Shown: piece by piece, positions 5,957 through 11,912 of the stretch | Position numbering within the stretch: the stretch's first letter is position 1 | Layout of the letters: the number at the start of each line of letters is the position of its first letter | Source: an uncultured archaeon | GTDB taxonomy: Archaea > Korarchaeota > Korarchaeia > Korarchaeales > Korarchaeaceae | Length of the DNA stretch: 11,912 bases | Reading direction: 5' to 3' | Assembly: GCA_938073845.1 (NCBI GenBank) | Contig: CALJEO010000068.1 | Span: forward strand, 1-11,912 | Notes under the pieces: generated by a model | The model's input: only the letters and a program-made list of their open reading frames with translations | What the model was told of the DNA's origin: nothing | Databases searched by the model: none | Program-made: the position numbers and the translations under genes

Positions 5957-7330
5957 CTGAGCTGGTCGATACTCGAGGCCCTGAGGAATGATCCTGAGAT
6001 ACTGAGGGAAAACCTCAGGAGAAGGTTCCTTCCATTGGATACCCTCGAGAGAGCTATAGAGTTGGATAAGAAGTGGAGAGAAGCGTTAACGGAGCTCAAT
6101 TCACTTAGAGAGAGGAGAAATGAGGTAAACAGAGCTATCCCCAGGGCTAACCCCCGGGAGAGGGAGGAGCTGATAAGGACAGCCAAGGAGTTAGGTGAGA
6201 AGATAGAACAGCTTGAGAAGGTAGTTGATGAGCTATCCAATGAGAGGGAGCTCGTTCTACTATCGATGCCCGCGATAATAGATGAGAGTGTACCCATAGG
6301 CCCGGATGAGAGGTATAATAAGCCCCTAAGGTTCTGGGGGAGGCCGAAGGTACCCAGGAGCAAGCTGGACTCCTTCAGGGAGGAGACCAACGGCTTCCAC
6401 GTGGATCATGAGCTCATAGATTGGGAGCCTGTTGGCCACGCTGATGTGCTAGAAATAGTACTTAAGCAAGTTGATACATTAAAAGCGGCTCAGATATCTG
6501 GCAGCAGGTTCTTCTACCTTTTTAAGGATATAGTGTGGCTGGAGCAAGCCCTCATACTATTTGCCTTAGATAGGATAACGAGGAAGGGCTTCTTACCCGT
6601 GATACCTCCCTACATGATGAGGAGGGACCACTACCTCGGTGTCATAGACCTGCCCACCTTCGAGGACAGCATATACAAGGTTGAGGGAGAGGATCTTTAC
6701 CTCATTGCAACATCTGAGCACCCATTGATAGCGATGCACGCTGGCGATACCTTCGTTGAGGAGGAGCTCCCCAAGCTCTACGTTGGCATCAGCCCCTGCT
6801 TCAGGAAGGAAGCTGGCACCCATGGAAAGGACACGAAGGGGATCTTCAGGGTCCACCAGTTCAGCAAGGTGGAGCAGATAGTCTTCTCTAAGCCTGAGGA
6901 GAGCCCCTATTGGCACGAGAAGCTTATAGAGAATGCGGAGGAGATATATAGGGAACTGGAGATACCTTACAGGGTCGTGAGCATAGCCTCAGGGGATTTG
7001 GGAGCCAGCGCAGCCAAGAAGTACGATCTAGAAGCTTGGTTCCCGGCTCAGGGGAGATACAGGGAGTTGGTGAGCTGTAGCAACTGCGTGGACTGGCAGA
7101 GCTACAGGCTCAGGATAAAGCTGGATAGGAAGGGGAGGAGGGAGTTCGTTCACACGCTTAACAGCACTGCCCTGGCAACTACTAGGACCATAAGTGCGAT
7201 AGTGGAGAACCACCAGAGGGAGGATGGAAGCGTTTCCATACCAAAGGCCCTCAGAAAGTACTTGGAGCCCTTCGATGATGCGCCGAAGGAGAAGATATCA
7301 CCGCTAAAAGAAAGGGTGTTGAGGGGCTGA
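5957..7330 (+). CDS. serS: Seryl-tRNA synthetase with apparent CTG start
   Basis: Class II synthetase charging tRNA-Ser; 457 residues from the proposed start. Residues about 1-110 are the N-terminal tRNA-binding arm: two long charged helices, beginning SWSILEALRNDPEILRENLR. The catalytic core follows, with TSEHP at 252-256 (serine/ATP pocket), motif 2 around PCFRKEAGTHGKDTKGIFRV (280-299) and motif 3 as NSTALATTRTISAIVENHQ (402-420). It is the common bacterial/eukaryotic-like type, not the rare methanogen type. The first standard start downstream is TTG at 6035, which would remove 26 residues clearly matching the family N-terminus. Upstream, the frame is closed by TGA at 5951, and between the two there is no ATG, GTG or TTG. 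CTG at 5957 follows GGTG (5947-5950) with 6-nt spacing and is the best start. ATA at 5969 is a weaker alternative. Confidence 0.95.
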   Translation: MSWSILEALRNDPEILRENLRRRFLPLDTLERAIELDKKWREALTELNSLRERRNEVNRAIPRANPREREELIRTAKELGEKIEQLEKVVDELSNERELVLLSMPAIIDESVPIGPDERYNKPLRFWGRPKVPRSKLDSFREETNGFHVDHELIDWEPVGHADVLEIVLKQVDTLKAAQISGSRFFYLFKDIVWLEQALILFALDRITRKGFLPVIPPYMMRRDHYLGVIDLPTFEDSIYKVEGEDLYLIATSEHPLIAMHAGDTFVEEELPKLYVGISPCFRKEAGTHGKDTKGIFRVHQFSKVEQIVFSKPEESPYWHEKLIENAEEIYRELEIPYRVVSIASGDLGASAAKKYDLEAWFPAQGRYRELVSCSNCVDWQSYRLRIKLDRKGRREFVHTLNSTALATTRTISAIVENHQREDGSVSIPKALRKYLEPFDDAPKEKISPLKERVLRG

Positions 7331-8725
7331 TCAGAGGAATATCTTACCCGGATTCATTATCCCGTTGGGGTCTATCATCTGCTTTATCATCCTCACCATC
7401 TCCACGTAGCCCTCCCCCCTGACAGCCTTTATTTCCTCAAGGAAGAGCTCTTTCTTAGCTAATCCTATCCCGTGCTCACCGCTTATCGCCCCTCCTAGTC
7501 TTATAGCTATCTCTCCAGTCTTCAAGAACATCTCCCTAGCTTTCCTCAGCTGCTCCTCATCCCTGGGGTCGAAGCATATGTTGGGGTGCAGGTTACCATC
7601 GCCAGCGTGTCCGAAGACGGGCATCCTCAGTCCATACTCCTTCCTTATATCATCGAGCTCCTTCAGGGCCGTGGAGAGCTTAGATAGAGGCACAGTTATG
7701 TCCTCGAGCAGCACTCCAGGGTAGGCCCTCGTGACGGCAGCGTAAGCTCCCTGCCTGGCCATGTAAAGCCTTTCCATTTCCACGGGATCATCGCTTGCAC
7801 TCGTCCTACCTCCGCACTCCCTCATCACATTCTCAACCTCCCCAGCGATCCTCCAGACGCTCTCCCTAGGAGCGTCGACATCAGCTATCACCATGGCCTC
7901 AGCCACCTCTATGTTGTAGCCCAGCGACTCGTTGACTATCTCTATCGTCTCCCTATCCAGGAGCTCGAGTATCATTGGCACGTAACCTCTCCTCCTTATC
8001 TGAGCTATTGCCTTACCTGCCTCCTCTATCCTATCGAACACTCCTAGCACCCTGACCACCTTCTCGGGCAGCGGGTATATCTTGAGCCAGGCCTTAGTTA
8101 TCACGCCCAAGGTTCCCTCAGAGCCTACGAATAGTGAGATGAGATCAGGACCCCACCTCCACTTGTATACCGGCTCCCCTATCCTCACTCTCCTTCCTCC
8201 GGGCAGTATGACCTCCATCGCTAGGATCCAGTTCTTCATCACCCCGAACTTCGCTCCCCTGAGACCTCCCGCATTCTCAGCTATCGCGCCACCTATCGTG
8301 GCTATCCTGGAGCTAGCTGGATCGGGTGGGAAGAAGAAGCCGTACTGCCTGCAGGCCTTATCCACTTCCAGCACAGTAGCTCCGGCTTCAGCCATCGCGT
8401 ACCCATCATCTACGTTGACCTCTATCCTGTTCATAGGTGTGAGATCTAGCAGGATTGCGTTAGGCACTGCGGGCACGGGGCCTCCGGTGAGGGAGGTACC
8501 ACCTCCCCTCGGGACCACGGGGACCCTGTTCCTATCAGCCAGCTCCAGGACCGCCCTAACGTCCTCCTCACTACCAGCCCTCACGACGACAGCTGGAGGC
8601 TGTTTGAACTCCGTACTAGCATCAAGACTGTAGGAGTAGAGCTCCTCAGGCTCCGTAAATATCTTACTCTTATCTACTTTCCTACTCAGCTCAGAGAGGA
8701 ACCTCCTCAGGTTCTCATCCGACAT
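7331..8725 (-). CDS. GlcD-like FAD-linked 2-hydroxyacid dehydrogenase
   Basis: A 464-residue flavoprotein of the VAO/PCMH family. The FAD domain (about 40-220) shows VPRGGGTSLTGGPVP (71-85), PDPASSRIATIGGAIAENAGG (134-154, cited by ends PDP and AGG) and LFVGSEGTLGVIT (198-210). The C-terminal FAD-oxidase domain has FGHAGDGNLHP (371-381) and SGEHGIG (415-421), the histidines that bind metal and substrate carboxylate in D-lactate and glycolate dehydrogenases, and ends NPGKIFL. It would oxidise D-lactate, glycolate or a related 2-hydroxyacid; which one cannot be told. The ATG at 8725 follows GGGGGTG with 5-nt spacing; an earlier start would run into the upstream gene. It is the second gene of an operon after the Fe-S protein, 11 nt downstream of it, which suggests one electron-transfer complex. 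Its stop abuts the serS stop with no gap. Confidence 0.92.
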   Translation of the reverse strand: MSDENLRRFLSELSRKVDKSKIFTEPEELYSYSLDASTEFKQPPAVVVRAGSEEDVRAVLELADRNRVPVVPRGGGTSLTGGPVPAVPNAILLDLTPMNRIEVNVDDGYAMAEAGATVLEVDKACRQYGFFFPPDPASSRIATIGGAIAENAGGLRGAKFGVMKNWILAMEVILPGGRRVRIGEPVYKWRWGPDLISLFVGSEGTLGVITKAWLKIYPLPEKVVRVLGVFDRIEEAGKAIAQIRRRGYVPMILELLDRETIEIVNESLGYNIEVAEAMVIADVDAPRESVWRIAGEVENVMRECGGRTSASDDPVEMERLYMARQGAYAAVTRAYPGVLLEDITVPLSKLSTALKELDDIRKEYGLRMPVFGHAGDGNLHPNICFDPRDEEQLRKAREMFLKTGEIAIRLGGAISGEHGIGLAKKELFLEEIKAVRGEGYVEMVRMIKQMIDPNGIMNPGKIFL

Positions 8726-8730
8726 GTAAA

Positions 8731-8737
8731 CACCCCC
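8731..8737 (-). promoter_or_regulatory. Shine-Dalgarno site of the GlcD-like gene
   Basis: The minus strand reads GGGGGTG, overlapping the last base of the upstream TAG stop and ending 5 nt before the ATG at 8725. It decides the start of the GlcD-like gene and shows that the internal gene of this operon relies on a ribosome binding site, unlike the leaderless first genes nearby. Confidence 0.6.
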
Positions 8738-10131
8738 TAATCCAAGAGCTCCTCCGGGATCCTCCCGGAGTAAATGGAATACGCTCTCCCATAAACTATC
8801 AGCTCCTGGACATGCAGGCCCGCTGGGCATTCCTGAGAGCACCTACCGCAGAGCACGCATGTGTAAAGCCTGTCCAGGACCTCCCTAGGCCTGACAGGAT
8901 CCCCGCTCACTAGTGAGTTTATGAGGGTAACCCTGCCCCTCGAGGACCTGCTCTCGAGCCTATCCATGGCCTTAGATGTGGGACACTCCACGTTGCAGAA
9001 ACCGCACTTCTTGCACCTATCCGTCTCGACTTTCAGGACCTCCGATAGATCCCTGAGGCTCAAGCTTCTGAAATGGGGGCTCTTGGGAAAGACATTGTAT
9101 CTCCTGAAGCTAGGAGAAATGCTCTCACCTCTCTCAACGTTATTCATTGCCTCAGCCAGGAGGGAGGCCAGATCCCAGACATCGACGCTTTGGCCTATGC
9201 TCTCGAAACCCGTCCTGAGCATGAGCATGCAAGCTGGGCAGGAGGTGAGGACCAGCTCGGCCCCCGTTTTAGAGAGCTCCTCAACCCTATCCAGAGCCAC
9301 CTTCCTGGCTACGGGAGGTTGAGTGAGCTCCAACCCACCGTCCCCGCTGCACCCCGTGAGCACCCCCCTCCTGGCTGGCTCTATGAGCTCGACTCCCTCC
9401 ACCCTGGATAGTATGAACCTCACCTCGTCCACGACGCCCAATGTTCTGGCTAGGTAGCAGGGATCGTGGTAAGTGACCCTCAGCTTCCTACCCAGGTTCA
9501 GCCTCAGACCCAGTTCAGCCATCCTATCGGCCACGACCTCGACGAAGTGATGGCTCTCTATGCTCCAGTCCCTCACGAACTCGGGATAGTAGAGTCTGAA
9601 GGCTGTGGCAACTATGGGATCGAGCGTTATGATCTTCTTGACCCCCAAACCCCTCAGCCTCCTGTGAACCCAGTCAGCGTGCTCCTTGAACTCCCTGAGG
9701 AGGCCGTAGGTATGCAGAGCGACCCCTGATGGAGGTTCATCCTCGAAAAGATACCCTAAACTCACCCCTAAGGCCTTGAGGACATTCACGGCATCCTGGA
9801 GGGCTCTCTCGTACTTCCTGTTTATGCTCCCCCAAAGTGCGTTGATGCTCACAGTGTATATGCCGAGCGCCCTCATTATGGGCCCTATTTTCGCTAAGTC
9901 GTTTATGCTCATAAGTCCCTCAACCCTCTTGAGCATCCTGAAAGCCCCTTCAGAGTACCCCATGACGGGATACATCTCGCCCGCGTAGAAGATCGTACCG
10001 TCAACGGGACCCCTCTCAACAATCCCACGGGCCCACCTAGTCCTCTTATCGGTTCCTATCCCTAAGACATCCCCTACCTCCTTGGTGTTCTCAGCGGCGA
10101 ACCTCACGACCTCCGGTATGACGTCCGTCAT
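8737..10131 (-). CDS. Fe-S oxidoreductase with CCG domains before the two 4Fe-4S motifs (GlcF/HdrB-like, reversed order)
   Basis: A 464-residue protein that should carry electrons from the GlcD-like flavoprotein encoded 11 nt downstream. Numbering is from the ATG at 10131. At the C-terminus are two complete 4Fe-4S motifs of CX2CX2CX3CP form, Cys373/376/379/383 and Cys425/428/431/435. Before them lies one CCG-type domain with Cys225 (HDPC), Cys261 (CSGDGG, where the second Cys of the usual CCG is Ser) and Cys298/301 (CPAC). The N-terminal region (about 40-185) has the outline of another CCG domain (FYAGEMYP, EPPSGVALHTYG, TLDPIVATAFRLYYPE), yet every expected cysteine is replaced. In GlcF, GlpC and HdrD the ferredoxin motifs come first, so the order here is reversed. 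TTG at 10146 is an alternative start; the ATG fits the TATA spacing better. The electron acceptor is unknown. Confidence 0.85.
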   Translation of the reverse strand: MTDVIPEVVRFAAENTKEVGDVLGIGTDKRTRWARGIVERGPVDGTIFYAGEMYPVMGYSEGAFRMLKRVEGLMSINDLAKIGPIMRALGIYTVSINALWGSINRKYERALQDAVNVLKALGVSLGYLFEDEPPSGVALHTYGLLREFKEHADWVHRRLRGLGVKKIITLDPIVATAFRLYYPEFVRDWSIESHHFVEVVADRMAELGLRLNLGRKLRVTYHDPCYLARTLGVVDEVRFILSRVEGVELIEPARRGVLTGCSGDGGLELTQPPVARKVALDRVEELSKTGAELVLTSCPACMLMLRTGFESIGQSVDVWDLASLLAEAMNNVERGESISPSFRRYNVFPKSPHFRSLSLRDLSEVLKVETDRCKKCGFCNVECPTSKAMDRLESRSSRGRVTLINSLVSGDPVRPREVLDRLYTCVLCGRCSQECPAGLHVQELIVYGRAYSIYSGRIPEELLD

Positions 10132-10159
10132 AAGGACCTGCGCCAAAGGGAGTGTCCTC

Positions 10160-10170
10160 TATTAAATTAA
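10160..10170 (-). promoter_or_regulatory. TATA box of the Fe-S / GlcD-like operon
   Basis: On the minus strand the AT-rich stretch TTAATTTAATA lies here, with its TTTAAT core about 32 bp before the ATG at 10131. It predicts a leader of about 6 nt and supports that ATG over the TTG at 10146. No other promoter is seen before the GlcD-like gene, so the two genes share it. Confidence 0.45.
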
Positions 10171-10291
10171 GTTTCTCGATCCGAAGTACCCTCGGGATAG
10201 CGGGTCGAAGGGTCATATTTGCGGGGCCGTTTGGTTCCGTGGATGTGGGGCATCGAAGAATGGAGCGGGTTCCTGAGGAGTCACGGCAACG
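10171..10291. other. Intergenic stretch with no convincing gene
   Basis: Between the divergent operon promoter and the thrS promoter there is about 120 bp of ordinary composition. An open frame starts at an ATG at 10243, 26 bp after a poor TATA-like CATATTT, and could encode 36 residues ending at 10353. It overlaps the thrS promoter and has no recognisable family, so it is not called as a gene. No tRNA-like fold or repeat was seen. Confidence 0.4.
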
Positions 10292-10299
10292 TTTTTATA
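10292..10299 (+). promoter_or_regulatory. TATA box of thrS
   Basis: TTTTTATA, followed about 25-26 bp later by 10321-10322 as the likely transcription start. That leaves a leader of about 86 nt before the TTG at 10408. No better TATA element lies nearer to thrS. Confidence 0.5.
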
Positions 10300-10384
10300 C
10301 TCGCGGTGAACCTCCCCTCGGTGCCCGTATTGAGGAGGGATCGAGAAACTTAGCAATTGGGCATACGATGCGAGGGCCGCGAAT

Positions 10385-10407
10385 CCGAGATCTCGGGAGG
10401 TGTCTCC
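10385..10407 (+). promoter_or_regulatory. thrS ribosome binding site with overlapping hairpin potential
   Basis: The strong Shine-Dalgarno GGGAGGTG (10395-10402) ends 5 nt before the TTG start. Its first two bases belong to the perfect 12-bp palindrome CCGAGATCTCGG (10385-10396). The same site can also pair with the bases just before the start codon: GGAG (10396-10399), loop GTGT, CTCC (10404-10407). Both short stems could limit ribosome access; the RNA folds are predicted by eye only. Confidence 0.5.
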
Positions 10408-11912
10408 TTGGTCAAATTGATATTACCTGACGGGACCTCTCTGAACGCAGAGAAAGGAAGGAGGATCGTTGATGTCATACCTAAGGGAGTTGGGTTAGTT
10501 GCTAAGGCCTCGGGGAAGCTGTTGGACCTCTCGGCCACAATAGGGGAGGTTGAGGAGATAAGACTGCTGGATTTCAACGATAGGGAGGGCAGGGAAGCTT
10601 ATTGGCACACGACATCCCACATTCTAGCTCAAGCTGTGAAGAGGCTCTTCAGGGAGGCGAAGCTGGGGATAGGGCCCGCTACTGATGAGGGATTTTTCTA
10701 CGAGTTCGACCTGGGAGGCAGGACCTTCTCTCAGGAGGATCTGGAGGTTATAGAGGAGGAGATGAGGAGGATAGCTGAGGAGGACCTCCCCATACTGAGG
10801 GAGGAGCTGAGGAGGGAGGAAGCCATAGCTCTCTTCAAGGAGGCTGGGGAGCCCTATAAGGTGGAACTATTGGAGGAGATGAACGATCCTCTGGTTTCGA
10901 TATACAGGCAGGGCGAATTCCTAGATCTCTGCAGGGGACCTCACCTACCGTCCACTGGCTATGTTAGGCACATCAAGCTCCTGCAGGTATCCTCATCCTA
11001 CTGGAGGGGGGATGAGAGGAATCCCGTGATGCAGAGGGTCTACGGGATATCCTTCCCATCGAAGGAGATGCTGGATGATTTCCTGGTGAGGAGGGAGGAG
11101 ATAAGGAGGAGGGACCACAGGGTAGTGGGTCCCCAGCTTGACCTCTTCTCGATGCCCTCCGATGTGATAGGGCCGGGGTTGGTGATATGGCACCCCAAGG
11201 GGGCCAGGGTGAGGCGCATAATAGAGGACTTCCTGGTGAGGGTTCACCTCAGTAGGGGCTATGAGCTCGTTTACTCGCCGCACATAGCTTACAGCAACCT
11301 ATGGCGTATCTCAGGCCACCTGGATTACTACAGGGACTACATGTACGTCTTCGAGATGGAGGGAATTGAGCATGCAGTCAAACCGATGAACTGTCCCTTC
11401 CACATCCTGATCTACAAGTCTAAGAGGAGGAGCTACAGGGAGCTCCCCCTTAGGCTGTTTGAGCTCGGAACGGTGTACAGGTTCGAGAGGTCGGGCGTGC
11501 TTCACGGTCTCCTCAGGGCGAGGGGATTCACTCAGGACGACGCTCACGTGTTCACGGCACCTGAGGGACTTGAGGAGGAGGTGATGAGCATAATAGAGCT
11601 GAATGAGTATTTAATGAGGGCTTTCGGCTTCGAGGAGCTCAAGGTAGAGGTATCGACTTGGGATCCCAGGAGAAGATCGGAGTACATGGGCTCGGATGAG
11701 GACTGGACGTCGGCTCAGTCGGCCCTGGAGAGGGCTCTGCGGAGGAAGGGCTACTCCTACGAGGTGATGGAGGGTGAGGCAGCTTTCTACGGTCCTAAGA
11801 TAGATATGAAACTGGTGGACTCGATGGGAAGGGAGTGGCAGCTCAGCACGATACAGCTCGACTTCAACCTACCGAGGAGGTTCGATCTCAGGTACGCGAG
11901 GCCCGATGGCAC
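10408..11912 (+). CDS. thrS: Threonyl-tRNA synthetase, bacterial type (3' end beyond window)
   Basis: Class II synthetase charging tRNA-Thr; 501 codons are present and the gene continues past the right edge. Order of domains: TGS domain (1-60, VKLILPDGTSLNAEKG), bacterial-type N2 editing domain (about 61-235) with its intact site HTTSH (His67, His71) and CRGPH (Cys175, His179), which clears mischarged Ser-tRNA-Thr, then the catalytic core with the zinc cysteine in MNCPFH, motif 2 around FELGTVYRFERSGVLHGLLR and a zinc histidine in TQDDAHVF. Motif 3 lies at the cut end and the anticodon-binding domain beyond it. Many archaea instead have a D-Tyr-deacylase-like editing domain, so this is the bacterial form. 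TTG at 10408 was chosen because it starts exactly at the TGS domain after GGGAGGTG. The gene is divergent from the Fe-S operon. Confidence 0.96.
   Translation, partial: MVKLILPDGTSLNAEKGRRIVDVIPKGVGLVAKASGKLLDLSATIGEVEEIRLLDFNDREGREAYWHTTSHILAQAVKRLFREAKLGIGPATDEGFFYEFDLGGRTFSQEDLEVIEEEMRRIAEEDLPILREELRREEAIALFKEAGEPYKVELLEEMNDPLVSIYRQGEFLDLCRGPHLPSTGYVRHIKLLQVSSSYWRGDERNPVMQRVYGISFPSKEMLDDFLVRREEIRRRDHRVVGPQLDLFSMPSDVIGPGLVIWHPKGARVRRIIEDFLVRVHLSRGYELVYSPHIAYSNLWRISGHLDYYRDYMYVFEMEGIEHAVKPMNCPFHILIYKSKRRSYRELPLRLFELGTVYRFERSGVLHGLLRARGFTQDDAHVFTAPEGLEEEVMSIIELNEYLMRAFGFEELKVEVSTWDPRRRSEYMGSDEDWTSAQSALERALRRKGYSYEVMEGEAAFYGPKIDMKLVDSMGREWQLSTIQLDFNLPRRFDLRYARPDG

Noticed and set aside
5925..5960. 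ATG at 5925 joined to serS by a frameshift
   Set aside because: That frame gives MGGSQGARCES then stop, with no likeness to SerRS, and the TATA box at 5918-5926 overlaps the ATG.
5920..6390. 156-codon minus-strand frame opposite the 5' part of serS
   Set aside because: Its Ser/Leu-rich product mirrors the charged coiled-coil arm of SerRS, and it has no family match by eye.
8082..8633. 183-codon open frame on the plus strand opposite the GlcD-like gene
   Set aside because: It is the antisense shadow of a well-conserved FAD domain, with a low-complexity Ser/Thr/Pro-rich product and no promoter or ribosome binding site of its own.
10243..10353. 36-codon frame starting at an ATG 26 bp from CATATTT
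   Set aside because: The spacing would suit a leaderless gene, but the TATA match is poor, it spans the better thrS TATA box, and the product has no recognisable family.
10321..10407. tRNA, C/D-box guide RNA or T-box in the thrS leader
   Set aside because: No cloverleaf, no TTCRA T-loop, no paired RTGATGA/CTGA boxes and no T-box consensus could be found; T-boxes are also a bacterial device.
10152..10430. 92-codon plus-strand frame between the Fe-S operon and thrS
   Set aside because: It overlaps both divergent promoters and the thrS start, and its product resembles nothing known; thrS explains the end of it in another frame.

Overview
The window looks like chromosomal DNA of a thermophilic archaeon. 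Arginine is written mostly as AGG/AGA and isoleucine often as ATA. Promoters are archaeal TATA boxes lying about 25-37 bp from start codons, so many first genes appear leaderless or have very short leaders, and Shine-Dalgarno sites matching GGAGGTG appear mainly inside operons. Protein families (DUF4443 winged-helix protein, archaeal-style CysRS, K+-independent membrane pyrophosphatase) fit the TACK archaea (Korarchaeota or Thermoproteota). I cannot fix the lineage from sequence alone. No rRNA, tRNA, CRISPR array, insertion sequence or long repeat was seen.

Layout, left to right. (1) On the minus strand, the first 35 codons of an MFS transporter run off the left edge. (2) Also on the minus strand are a K+-independent H+-translocating membrane pyrophosphatase and cysteinyl-tRNA synthetase, each with its own TATA box. 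(3) A palindromic TATA box serves cysS to the left and, to the right, a membrane-anchored nitroreductase/SagB-like flavoprotein with a translationally coupled 68-residue membrane protein. (4) Convergent to that pair is a membrane-anchored DUF4430 protein, which is divergent from a DUF4443 winged-helix protein. The two share a second palindromic TATA box next to a perfect 19-bp inverted repeat that looks like an operator. (5) Seryl-tRNA synthetase follows; its only plausible full-length start is CTG. (6) Convergent to it is a two-gene operon of an unusual Fe-S (CCG-domain) protein and a GlcD-like FAD 2-hydroxyacid dehydrogenase. (7) Divergent from that operon is a bacterial-type threonyl-tRNA synthetase, cut by the right edge, with a leader of about 86 nt that is long for this window.

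How the genes fit together: three aminoacyl-tRNA synthetases (Cys, Ser, Thr) release pyrophosphate, which the neighbouring membrane pyrophosphatase could use to pump protons. That functional link is inference. The flavoprotein and Fe-S operon would oxidise a 2-hydroxyacid such as lactate or glycolate and pass electrons through Fe-S clusters to an unidentified acceptor. Packing is tight: two convergent pairs have overlapping or abutting stop codons. The points most worth a second look are the CTG start of serS, the reversed domain order and Cys-less half of the Fe-S subunit, the DUF4430/DUF4443 divergon with its palindrome, and the structured thrS leader.
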